A stretch of DNA of 12,145 nucleotides, taken from assembly GCA_044356825.1 (NCBI GenBank), contig JBIKVM010000070.1, forward strand, positions 1-12,145. The letters are read 5' to 3'. Source of the stretch: JAUREX01 sp044356825. GTDB lineage: Bacteria > Pseudomonadota > Alphaproteobacteria > Rhodobacterales > Rhodobacteraceae. Below the pieces are notes generated by a model. It saw nothing but the letters and a program-made list of their open reading frames with translations, searched no databases and was not told the DNA's origin. The position numbers and the translations under genes were made by a program. Within the stretch, counting starts at the first letter, position 1, and every line of letters starts with the position of its first letter. Positions 6,390 to 12,145 of the stretch are shown here, piece after piece.

Positions 6390-7546
6390 TGGCCAAGCGC
6401 CTGCCTGAGCGCCGCCACGACCCGGTCCTGATCGGCCTCGCCCAGGCCGGGGAACATGGGCAGGCTGATCGCGTGCCGGTAATAGTCCTCGGCCGCCGGA
6501 AAGTCGCCCTCGGCGAAGCCGCGCGCGCGCCAGAAGGGCTGAAGATGTACGGGGATGTAGTGCAGGTTCACCCCGATGCCCGCGGCCCGCAGCGCCTCGA
6601 AGACGGCGCGGTGGCCGGGTGCCGCGGGATCGGGCATCAGCCGCACGACATAGAGATGAAAGGCCGACACCGCGCCCGCGAGTGGCGCCTGCGGCCGCAG
6701 CGGCAGGCCCTGCAAGAGCGCGTCGTAGCGCGCCGCCAGCGCGCTGCGCCGCGCGAGAAAGGCGTCGAGCCGGCCGAGCTGCGACAGCCCCAGCGCGGCC
6801 TGCATCTCGGTCAGGCGGTAGTTGAGGCCGAGTTCGATCTGCTGATAGTACCACGGACCGTCGGGCGGGTGGGTCATCTCGGCGGGGTCGCGCGTGATGC
6901 CGTGGCTGCGCAACCGCTCCATCCGCCGCGCGAGAGACGGATCGTTGGTGACGGCCATGCCCCCTTCTGCGGTCGTGATGATCTTCACGGGGTGAAAGCT
7001 GAAGATGCAGATGTCGCTGTCGGCGCAGGCCCCGATCGGCGTCCCGTTCAGTGTCGCCCCGATCGCGTGCGACGCGTCCTCGATCACGCGCACACCATAC
7101 TGTCGCGCAAGCGCCCCGATCGCGGCCGTGTCGGCGGGCTGACCACACATATGGACAACGACGATTACCTTCGGGAGTTTGCCCGCCGCACTGGCGCCGT
7201 GAAGTTTGCGCGCGAGGGCATCGGCACACAGGTTGAAGGTCCTCGGGTCGATGTCGACAAAGTCCACATCGGCGCCGCAATAGAGACCGCAGTTCGCAGA
7301 TGCGACAAAGGTTATCGGACTTGTCCAAAGCGCGTCGCCCGGTCCGAGGCCAAGTGCGAGACAGGCAATGTGGAGCGCGGATGTCGCGGAATTGGCCGCG
7401 ACCGCGTGTCGAGCACCGACCAGCGAGGCGATAGCCGCTTCAAACCTTGGCACCGCGGGGCCTTGCGTCAGGAAATCCGAAAGCAGTGCAGCCGTCACCG
7501 CTTGCACATCCTCGTCATCAACCGACTGACGCGCATAGGGGATCAT
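6386..7546 (-). CDS. pseC: PLP-dependent aminotransferase PseC
   Basis: A 386-residue DegT/DnrJ/EryC1-type aminotransferase that would install the 4-amino group on the PseB product using PLP and an amino donor such as glutamate. It starts MIPYARQSVDDEDVQAV, as PseC proteins do, with LLSDFLTQGP at 21-30 and ANSATSALHIA at 51-61. Asp157 in VIEDASHAIGA pairs with the PLP ring nitrogen. The Schiff-base lysine is Lys188 in SFHPVKIITTAEGG, and LGLNYRLTEMQAALGLSQL follows. The start is ATG 7544-7546, sharing one base with the pseB stop (TGATG). A longer frame begins at 7612, inside pseB, and is rejected because homologues begin at MIPY. The last two thirds are much richer in G+C than the first third, see findings. 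Confidence 0.95.
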   Translation of the reverse strand: MIPYARQSVDDEDVQAVTAALLSDFLTQGPAVPRFEAAIASLVGARHAVAANSATSALHIACLALGLGPGDALWTSPITFVASANCGLYCGADVDFVDIDPRTFNLCADALARKLHGASAAGKLPKVIVVVHMCGQPADTAAIGALARQYGVRVIEDASHAIGATLNGTPIGACADSDICIFSFHPVKIITTAEGGMAVTNDPSLARRMERLRSHGITRDPAEMTHPPDGPWYYQQIELGLNYRLTEMQAALGLSQLGRLDAFLARRSALAARYDALLQGLPLRPQAPLAGAVSAFHLYVVRLMPDPAAPGHRAVFEALRAAGIGVNLHYIPVHLQPFWRARGFAEGDFPAAEDYYRHAISLPMFPGLGEADQDRVVAALRQALGQ

Positions 7547-8544
7547 CACCTGACTTCGATCTTGTCTTGATTGCGACTGATCCAGTCGAGGAGGTGTTCG
7601 TCGGACATCCAATCCGTGTTGTTGTCACTGGTATAGCTGAAGCTGTCGCCGACCGGCCTACCGTTCTTCGTGCGCGCAGGGTCGCTTGACCAGCTGTGGA
7701 TTGCCGGCAGGATCTTGAAGTGGTCCGGATACTCGAATGTGAACGGAGCATCCTCGGTCCCGATCATCTGTTCGTGCAACTTCTCTCCGGGGCGGATCCC
7801 GACGATCTTCTGGCTGCAGTCGGGAGCAACGACACGGGCAATGTCCGTGACCTTCATCGAGGGTATCTTCTTGACGTAGATTTCACCTCCGACCATGTCT
7901 GCGAAGGCGTGCCAAACCAGTTCCACACCCTGTTCAAGACTGATCATGAAACGGGTCATCCTGCTGTCGGTTATCGGCAATGTCCCGGATTTCGCGATCG
8001 ACATGAAGAAGGGGATGACAGAGCCGCGGGAACCCATGACGTTCCCGTATCTCACGACGGAGAAATTGCACTTGGAAGACCCGGAATAGGAGTTTCCGGC
8101 GACGAACAGCTTGTCGGACGCAAGCTTGGTCGCTCCATAGAGATTGATGGGCGCGGAAGCCTTGTCCGTGGAGAGGGCCACGCATCTCTTGACGCCCTTG
8201 TCGATGCATGCATCGATCACGTTCATGGCGCCAAGCACGTTTGTCTTGACGCATTCGAATGGGTTGTATTCGGCTGTGGGCACAATCTTGGTTGCTGCGG
8301 CGTGTACGACATAATCGACACCGTCCATGGCCCTGTAGAGCCGGTCGCGATCGCGCACGTCGCCGATGAAAAAGCGAACCTCCGGCGCGTCCTGGTAGAG
8401 TTTCGCCATCTCCCACTGCTTCATCTCGTCCCGCGAAAGAACGATCAGACGACGCGGCTTGTATCTCTTCAGCGTCATCGAAACGAACGCCCGCCCGAAG
8501 GATCCTGTCCCGCCAGTCACAAGGATGGTTGATCCGTCGAACAT
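7546..8544 (-). CDS. pseB: UDP-GlcNAc 4,6-dehydratase (inverting) PseB
   Basis: A 332-residue short-chain dehydrogenase of the FlaA1/PseB type, the first enzyme of the pathway. It converts UDP-GlcNAc to UDP-2-acetamido-2,6-dideoxy-L-arabino-hexos-4-ulose by dehydration and C5 inversion. Its N-terminus carries the NADP-binding motif LVTGGTGSFGRAF (8-20). The catalytic set is STDKAS with Asp127 and Lys128, and YGATK with Tyr136 and Lys140, matching the Asp/Lys/Tyr arrangement of Helicobacter FlaA1. HAAATKIVPTAEYNPFE (81-97) and IVGIRPGEKLHEQMI are characteristic. The length is normal. The ATG at 8542-8544 is preceded by AGAGGTG five nt upstream (positions 8548-8554 on this strand). It is the first gene of the operon and lies downstream of a sigma54-like promoter. 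Its G+C (53-57% in counted lines) is lower than that of the catabolic genes beside it. Confidence 0.97.
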   Translation of the reverse strand: MFDGSTILVTGGTGSFGRAFVSMTLKRYKPRRLIVLSRDEMKQWEMAKLYQDAPEVRFFIGDVRDRDRLYRAMDGVDYVVHAAATKIVPTAEYNPFECVKTNVLGAMNVIDACIDKGVKRCVALSTDKASAPINLYGATKLASDKLFVAGNSYSGSSKCNFSVVRYGNVMGSRGSVIPFFMSIAKSGTLPITDSRMTRFMISLEQGVELVWHAFADMVGGEIYVKKIPSMKVTDIARVVAPDCSQKIVGIRPGEKLHEQMIGTEDAPFTFEYPDHFKILPAIHSWSSDPARTKNGRPVGDSFSYTSDNNTDWMSDEHLLDWISRNQDKIEVR

Positions 8545-8597
8545 GCGTCACCTCTGCCTGCCATCGATTCCACCTCGACGGCCACCTGCATCGGAGA

Positions 8598-8613
8598 AGC
8601 AAGAAACATACCA
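8598..8613 (-). promoter_or_regulatory. Sigma54-like -24/-12 promoter of the pse operon
   Basis: Read on the - strand the site is TGGTATGTTTCTTGCT. It has the invariant GG (8611-8612) and GC (8599-8600) exactly ten bases apart, and matches the consensus TGGCACG-N4-TTGCT except at two positions of the -24 box. The transcription start would fall near 8587, leaving about 43 nt before the pseB ATG. It lies in the only sizeable gap upstream of pseB (8545-8649), so it would drive the whole operon and make it dependent on RpoN and an activator. Confidence 0.7.
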
Positions 8614-8649
8614 TTCCATGCCCCCATCCCAGTCGCACCCTGCTCGGCT

Positions 8650-9456
8650 TCAGGCGAACGCGAGCGCAAAATCCGGAAGCGGCAGGCCCGAGAGGCGGGT
8701 AGACCACCGCTCGCCGCCGGCGACGGGGAGGGCGCGCGTGAGCGTCCCGGTCGAGATGATCTCGCCGGCCCGGAGCAGGGGCGCGAGCGGGTCGGCCGCG
8801 ACCTCGGACACCAAATGCGCAAGCGCCGCCATCGGACCCCCGCCCAGCACGTTCGCGGCGCGCCCGGCATCCATCAGCACCCCGTCGCGCCAAAGCTCGA
8901 TCCCGAAGCCCGCAAGCCGCGTGCCCCAGTCGGCGCGCGCATCGGGGGGCAGCGGCACGAAGGGGCCCGTCACCAGCGCGCCGTGCAGCGCGAAGGCCGC
9001 GACCGTGTCGGGCGCGCGAAAGCGCCAGCCGGGATAGAGCGACTGGACGATCTCGAACCCATGCGCGAGCGCATCGACGCAGGCGATGAGGTCCTCGGGC
9101 CCCATGCCGGGTGCCGGGTCGGCGCCGAGGCGCAGGATGATCTCGGGTTCGATCCGCGGCTCGACCAGATGGCCGATCGGCAGCGGGCGGTCGGCGGGGT
9201 GCAGCGTCCTGTCCCAGACGGGGCCCCAGATCGGGGCGTGGACACCGTATTCGTCCCAGATGGTGACGTTGGTGAACCCGATCTTGCGCCCCACCATCCG
9301 CTCGCCCCGCGCCATCCGGGCGGCGGTGACGGCGTGGGCAACGCGGCGCGCCGCGGGCAGATCGAAGCCCGGGTCGGCATCGGTCAGGGGCGCGATCTGG
9401 CGCCCCGCGGCCTGTGTCGCGAGGATCAGCGCGGCGCGTGCGGCGGGGTCCTCCAT
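8650..9456 (-). CDS. 2-keto-4-pentenoate hydratase / FAH-family protein
   Basis: A 268-residue member of the fumarylacetoacetate hydrolase superfamily, closest in appearance to the MhpD/DmpE-type 2-keto-4-pentenoate hydratases and 4-oxalocrotonate decarboxylases. These act in meta-cleavage degradation of aromatic compounds. Visible features are VGRKIGFTNVTIWDEYGV (55-72), PIWGPVWDRTL, the metal-binding EPEIILRLG (about 103-111), a later Glu in HGFEIVQS (about 132-139), and NVLGGGPMAAL near residue 205. It starts one nt after the stop of the upstream crotonase gene, so the two form an operon. The precise substrate cannot be told from sequence, and the classic meta-pathway neighbours are missing. 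It has no evident link to the flagellar sugar genes. The ORF is cytoplasmic and high in G+C like its partner. Confidence 0.85.
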   Translation of the reverse strand: MEDPAARAALILATQAAGRQIAPLTDADPGFDLPAARRVAHAVTAARMARGERMVGRKIGFTNVTIWDEYGVHAPIWGPVWDRTLHPADRPLPIGHLVEPRIEPEIILRLGADPAPGMGPEDLIACVDALAHGFEIVQSLYPGWRFRAPDTVAAFALHGALVTGPFVPLPPDARADWGTRLAGFGIELWRDGVLMDAGRAANVLGGGPMAALAHLVSEVAADPLAPLLRAGEIISTGTLTRALPVAGGERWSTRLSGLPLPDFALAFA

Positions 9457-9457
9457 C

Positions 9458-10255
9458 TCAGCTCCGCCCCTGCCAGTCGGGGGCGCGCTTGTCGAGAAAG
9501 GCCGCGATCCCCTCGGCGGTGTCGCGCCAGAGCATGTTCTCGACCATCACGGCGCCGGTGTGGGCATAGGCATCGGCGCGCGACATGCCGGCCTGATCGT
9601 AGAATGTCTCCTTGCCGATCCTGACGGCCGCGCCGAGCTTGCCCGCGACCGTCAGCGCCAGCGCGCGCGTCTCGGCCGCGAGCGCCTCGGGTGCGGCGAC
9701 GCGGTTCACGAGGCCCAGCTCGGCCGCGCGGCGGGCGTCGATGAACTCGCCCGTCGTCAGCATCTCGAACGCCGCCTTGGGGGGGATCGCGCGCGTCAGC
9801 GCGACCATCGGGGTCGAACAGAACAGCCCGATGTTGACGCCGTTGACGCCGAAGCGCGCGCCCTCGGCCGCGACCACCATGTCGCAACTCGCGACCAGCT
9901 GGCAGCCGGCGGCCGTCGCGATCCCGTGCACCTCGGCGATGACGGGCTGGGGCAGGCGCGGGATCGCGAGCATGACCTCGGCGCAGCGGGCGAAGAGATC
10001 AGCGAAATAGGCGCGCCCTCCGTCGGGCGCCGCGCGGCCGGCCTGCATCTCGCGCAGGTCGTGCCCGGCGCAAAACGCCTTGCCCGCCCCGCGCAGGATC
10101 ACGACCCGCACCGAGCGATCCGCCGCCAATGCCCCGAACGCGCCCCCGAGGCCCGCAAGCATCGCATCCGACAGCGCATTGAGGCGCCCGGGCGCGTTCA
10201 TCGTCAGCGTCGCGATGCCCTCGGCATCGTCGCGCAGGATCAGATCCTCGGCCAT
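9458..10255 (-). CDS. Crotonase-superfamily enoyl-CoA hydratase/isomerase
   Basis: A 265-residue crotonase-fold protein. Oxyanion-hole segments are AFCAGHDLREM (about residues 60-70) and VHGIATAAGCQLVASCD (about 112-128). The region that carries the two catalytic Glu residues in true enoyl-CoA hydratases reads FGVNGVNIGLFCSTPMVALT, so no Glu is present at either place. This resembles the ECHDC3-like branch, whose chemistry is less clear. The start is ATG 10253-10255, with AGGGGA eight nt upstream. The frame also stays open upstream to 10564, but that part is not crotonase-like and overlaps the divergent glycosyltransferase promoter. It is the first gene of a two-gene unit with the FAH-family protein. 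Isomerisation, decarboxylation or hydrolysis of a CoA ester are alternatives to hydration. Confidence 0.88.
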   Translation of the reverse strand: MAEDLILRDDAEGIATLTMNAPGRLNALSDAMLAGLGGAFGALAADRSVRVVILRGAGKAFCAGHDLREMQAGRAAPDGGRAYFADLFARCAEVMLAIPRLPQPVIAEVHGIATAAGCQLVASCDMVVAAEGARFGVNGVNIGLFCSTPMVALTRAIPPKAAFEMLTTGEFIDARRAAELGLVNRVAAPEALAAETRALALTVAGKLGAAVRIGKETFYDQAGMSRADAYAHTGAVMVENMLWRDTAEGIAAFLDKRAPDWQGRS

Positions 10256-10280
10256 CGCATCGCTCCCCTGCCGTCGCCCG

Positions 10281-10310
10281 ACCATACGCGGGTTGGCGGG
10301 CGGGGGGCAA
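10281..10310 (-). promoter_or_regulatory. Candidate sigma70-type promoter of the crotonase gene
   Basis: On the - strand TTGCCC (10305-10310) and TATGGT (10281-10286) are separated by 18 nt, a reasonable -35/-10 pair for a housekeeping sigma factor. The start site would be near 10274, about 19 nt before the crotonase ATG. The surrounding G-rich DNA makes chance matches possible, so this is tentative. Confidence 0.35.
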
Positions 10311-10354
10311 CTCCGATCGCCCGCGCCGCGCCGGGCTGGGGGCGGCGCCCCTTC

Positions 10355-10370
10355 TGGCACGCTTCTTGCT
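10355..10370 (+). promoter_or_regulatory. Sigma54 (-24/-12) promoter of the glycosyltransferase-flagellin unit
   Basis: The sequence TGGCACGCTTCTTGCT is an exact match to the RpoN consensus TGGCACG-N4-TTGC(A/T). The invariant GG (10356-10357) and GC (10368-10369) are ten bases apart. Transcription would begin near 10382, about 36 nt before the favoured glycosyltransferase start. RpoN promoters need an enhancer-binding activator; in flagellar systems that is a FlrC/FleQ-type protein. No activator site is recognised here. Confidence 0.85.
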
Positions 10371-10417
10371 CCGAAACGGTGCCGCAAGGCGCGTGACCGA
10401 AACCGCGAGGTATGCCG

Positions 10418-11392
10418 ATGAAAAGCCCGTCCCTGACCGTGATCGTCCCGACGCGGAACCGCCCGAGCGCCATCTCGGCATTGCAGAGCGTCGTCGCCGA
10501 GGCTGCGATGCTCGACCATCTGCATGTCGTGGTGATCGACGATCACTCCGACGACGGATCGCACCGCGCGGTCGCGGCATGGGCGGCCGTGCAGGGCGCG
10601 CGCGCGACCTTCCGGCGCAACGCGCGCCAGCGCGGCCCCGGCGCCTCGCGCAACATCGGCCTCGATCTCGCGACAGGGGACTACACGCTCTTTCTTGACA
10701 GCGACGACCGGCTTGAGCCGGGCGCCATCGCCGCCATGCTGATGACTGCCTCAGATGAGGCCGCCGACATCCTCTTCGCCCGCTGCGACTGGGACATGGC
10801 GGGCGTGCCGGCCGAGCTGGCGCGCAGGCGCAACCTGCAGGCCACCGAAGTGATCGACGGCGAGCTGGGCGAGGCGCTGAGCGTCGCGGGCAAGCTCTTC
10901 CGCACAGAATTCCTGCGTGCCACCGGGCTGCGCTTCTCCGAAGAACGCATGTGGGGTGAATCGAAGCCCCTCGTCGCATCGGCGCTGATCCGGGCGCGGC
11001 GCGTGTCGGTTCTGGCCGATCGGCGCTGCGTGCGCCTCGGCACCGATGCCCAAAGCCTCGAATTGTCCCAAGACTCCGTGCTCGCCCGTCTCTCGACCGC
11101 GCTCGAGACACTTGATGCGATCGATGCCGCCGGGGCCGGGCGGCCGATGACCACGAACATCCGCACGGAGGTCTTCCGCAGCAATGTCGTGTCCGCGGTC
11201 GCCAGCCTGCTTGCCCGCGGCGAAGTCACCGTCGACGAGGCAACGCTCCTGCAGGCGGCCATCGCCCGCCACCTTGACGAGGCGATGCTCGATACCCTCG
11301 CCCCTGCGGATGTGGCGCTCATCGAGCGCCTGTTCGCCCCGTTCGTTCCCGCCACCGAAGGCTCCGCGCCTGAGGCCCGGCAGATGGCCTGA
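10418..11392 (+). CDS. Family 2 (GT-A) glycosyltransferase next to flagellin
   Basis: A 324-residue GT2-type glycosyltransferase. It has the opening strand SLTVIVPTRNRPSAIS, the nucleotide-binding VVVIDDHSDDGSHRAV (37-52), GPGASRNIGLDLATGDYTLF (73-92) and the DxD-type metal motif LDSDDR at 93-98. The C-terminal half is mainly helical with no obvious membrane segment, so it acts in the cytoplasm. Two in-frame ATGs are available (10412 and 10418). GAGG at 10407-10410 lies one nt from the first and seven from the second, so 10418 is preferred. It is transcribed from a consensus sigma54 promoter and ends 114 nt before the flagellin gene. I infer that it transfers a sugar, possibly CMP-pseudaminic acid or a nucleotide-hexose, to flagellin. 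Known pseudaminic acid transferases of flagellin are mostly Maf-type, so the donor is uncertain. Confidence 0.88.
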   Translation: MKSPSLTVIVPTRNRPSAISALQSVVAEAAMLDHLHVVVIDDHSDDGSHRAVAAWAAVQGARATFRRNARQRGPGASRNIGLDLATGDYTLFLDSDDRLEPGAIAAMLMTASDEAADILFARCDWDMAGVPAELARRRNLQATEVIDGELGEALSVAGKLFRTEFLRATGLRFSEERMWGESKPLVASALIRARRVSVLADRRCVRLGTDAQSLELSQDSVLARLSTALETLDAIDAAGAGRPMTTNIRTEVFRSNVVSAVASLLARGEVTVDEATLLQAAIARHLDEAMLDTLAPADVALIERLFAPFVPATEGSAPEARQMA

Positions 11393-11401
11393 AAAGACTG
11401 A

Positions 11402-11430
11402 CTGCCGCGCGAGCGGCGGCCATGCGGCAG
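11402..11430. repeat. Inverted repeat between glycosyltransferase and flagellin
   Basis: CTGCCGC at 11402-11408 pairs with GCGGCAG at 11424-11430, and a nested GCCGC/GCGGC pairing is also possible. It starts ten nt after the glycosyltransferase stop. There is no T-run, so it is not a clear intrinsic terminator. It might be an mRNA-processing or stabilising hairpin in the 114-nt gap before flagellin. No convincing flagellin promoter (sigma28 or sigma54) was found in the rest of this gap. Confidence 0.3.
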
Positions 11431-11506
11431 ACGGCCCTGAACGGCTGCCCTTTCCGGAAGACCCAGAAACACACCCGTTCAGAGCGATGATCCGAAGGAG
11501 AAACCG

Positions 11507-12145
11507 ATGCCCGGAATAGCGATCAACACCAACGTCGGAGCCCTGTCGGCCAAGGCTGCCGTCGGCTCCGTCAACACCGCCATGGAAACCGCGATGGAGC
11601 GCCTGTCGACAGGCAAGCGCATCAACGCCGCCAAGGACGACGCCGCGGGAACCTCGATTGCCCTGCGCCTCACCGCCGAGATCAAGAGCATCAACCAGTC
11701 GATCCGCAACGCCATGGACGCCCAGGCGATGATCGACGCCGCCGAGGGCGCGCAATCCGAGATCACGACCATCCTGATCCGGATGCGCGAACTCGCGATC
11801 CAGGCTGGCAACGATACCAACAACGTCCAGGACCGAGAGAACCTCCAGCTCGAGATCGACCAGCTGACGGCCGAGATCGACCGCATCTCCGAGGTGACGA
11901 CCTGGGCGGGTATCGACCTGCTCAACGGCCGCGGGGGCGTCGACGGCAACGGCACGATGCGCTTTCAGGTCGGATCGGGCACGAACGACGAGGACATGAT
12001 CACCACCCAGATCAACTCGGTCAGCGCCGCCGCCCTGGGCGTCGCTGCAGTCAGTCCTGCGACAGCGATCACGGTCACGACCGGTGGATCAATGTCCACC
12101 GCGGGTGTTCTGACGATGAACACGAACCTGACCGCGAATGTCCAG
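11507..12145 (+). CDS. Flagellin, N-terminal part (cut by window edge)
   Basis: The open frame from ATG 11507-11509 runs through the window end, giving 213 codons. The protein begins MPGIAINTNVGALSAKAAVG and carries the D0/D1 flagellin domain: RLSTGKRINAAKDDAAGTSI (32-51), MIDAAEGAQSEITTIL (75-90), RMRELAIQAGNDTN (92-105) and WAGIDLLNG (133-141). These helices form the filament core and the export signal. From about residue 180 the sequence becomes rich in Ser and Thr (11 of 33), as expected for the start of the variable, surface-exposed domain where O-glycans attach. AAGGAG at 11495-11500 lies six nt before the ATG. It follows the glycosyltransferase by 114 nt on the same strand. The C-terminal D0/D1 half must lie beyond the window. 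A hook-associated FlgL-type protein is unlikely given the flagellin motifs. Confidence 0.95.
   Translation, partial: MPGIAINTNVGALSAKAAVGSVNTAMETAMERLSTGKRINAAKDDAAGTSIALRLTAEIKSINQSIRNAMDAQAMIDAAEGAQSEITTILIRMRELAIQAGNDTNNVQDRENLQLEIDQLTAEIDRISEVTTWAGIDLLNGRGGVDGNGTMRFQVGSGTNDEDMITTQINSVSAAALGVAAVSPATAITVTTGGSMSTAGVLTMNTNLTANVQ

Noticed and set aside
6390..7328. Upstream extension of the pseF frame, giving a 544-residue ORF
   Set aside because: The extension overlaps pseC in another frame, is extremely Arg-rich and has no domain features; it is open because the DNA is 70-80% G+C. PseF homologues begin at the VAVIPARGGSK motif.
6389..7570. 393-residue + strand ORF opposite pseC
   Set aside because: Antisense to pseC, whose PLP lysine and family motifs are unambiguous; the ORF is a high-G+C shadow.
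7547..7612. Upstream start for pseC giving 22 extra residues
   Set aside because: The extra residues lie inside pseB and lack homology to PseC; the ATG sharing a base with the pseB stop fits the coupled operon and the MIPY N-terminus of the family.
9086..10396. 436-residue + strand ORF opposite the FAH-family and crotonase genes
   Set aside because: It is antisense to two well-supported genes, has a composition typical of a reverse-strand shadow, and shows no recognisable motif.
10256..10564. Longer N-terminus for the crotonase
   Set aside because: The extension crosses the sigma54 promoter and the start of the divergent glycosyltransferase, has no crotonase features, and the ATG at 10255 has its own ribosome-binding site.
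11463..11492. Possible sigma28 promoter before flagellin (AGAAACAC-N11-GCGATGAT)
   Set aside because: Only a few positions match the consensus, and the implied start site would fall on the ribosome-binding site, so it cannot be the flagellin promoter.
1..12145. CRISPR arrays, tRNA/rRNA genes, insertion sequences
   Set aside because: No regularly spaced repeats, cloverleaf-like sequences, transposase motifs or terminal inverted repeats were seen when reading both strands.

Overview
The window looks like part of a flagellin-glycosylation locus from a high-GC alphaproteobacterium, probably a Rhodobacterales member. This rests on the G+C-rich coding, GTG/ATG starts with ATGA-type overlaps, sigma54-like flagellar-style promoters, and a bacterial flagellin gene at the right edge. 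The taxonomic call is inference; no rRNA or other marker is present.

Layout, right to left. At the right edge on the + strand, the N-terminal 213 codons of a flagellin (11507 to the end) follow a family 2 glycosyltransferase gene (10418-11392). That gene has a near-perfect sigma54 (-24/-12) promoter at 10355-10370. Diverging from it on the - strand is a two-gene catabolic-looking unit: a crotonase-fold enoyl-CoA hydratase/isomerase relative (9458-10255) and a 2-keto-4-pentenoate hydratase/FAH-like protein (8650-9456). Then, after a 105-bp gap with a second sigma54-like promoter (8598-8613), a long - strand operon runs leftward: pseB, pseC, pseF, a 61-codon small ORF, pseG, pseI, a WbqC-family gene, an FAD-dependent oxidoreductase and a SAM methyltransferase (8544 down to 653). 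Most junctions are 1-14 nt overlaps, so the genes are probably translationally coupled. Left of 652 is about 550 bp of lower-G+C sequence with only a frame-broken ORF remnant. The start of another - strand gene runs off the left edge from position 98.

How the genes work together: PseB (C6 dehydration/C5 epimerisation), PseC (C4 amination), PseG (UDP removal), PseI (condensation with phosphoenolpyruvate) and PseF (CMP activation) are five of the six enzymes of the CMP-pseudaminic acid pathway. The N-acetyltransferase PseH is not in the window. The three downstream genes (WbqC-like, oxidoreductase, methyltransferase) look like a tailoring module that could make a modified pseudaminic acid. The glycosyltransferase beside flagellin is a candidate for attaching the sugar. 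Matching sigma54-type promoters on the glycosyltransferase and on pseB suggest sugar synthesis and flagellin modification belong to one RpoN-controlled flagellar programme, with the catabolic pair sitting between them as an apparently unrelated passenger.

The most interesting points are the paired sigma54 promoters, the glycosyltransferase-flagellin unit, the missing pseH with a coupled small ORF inside the operon, the unusual N-terminal motif of PseG, the tailoring genes, and a sharp G+C change inside pseC.
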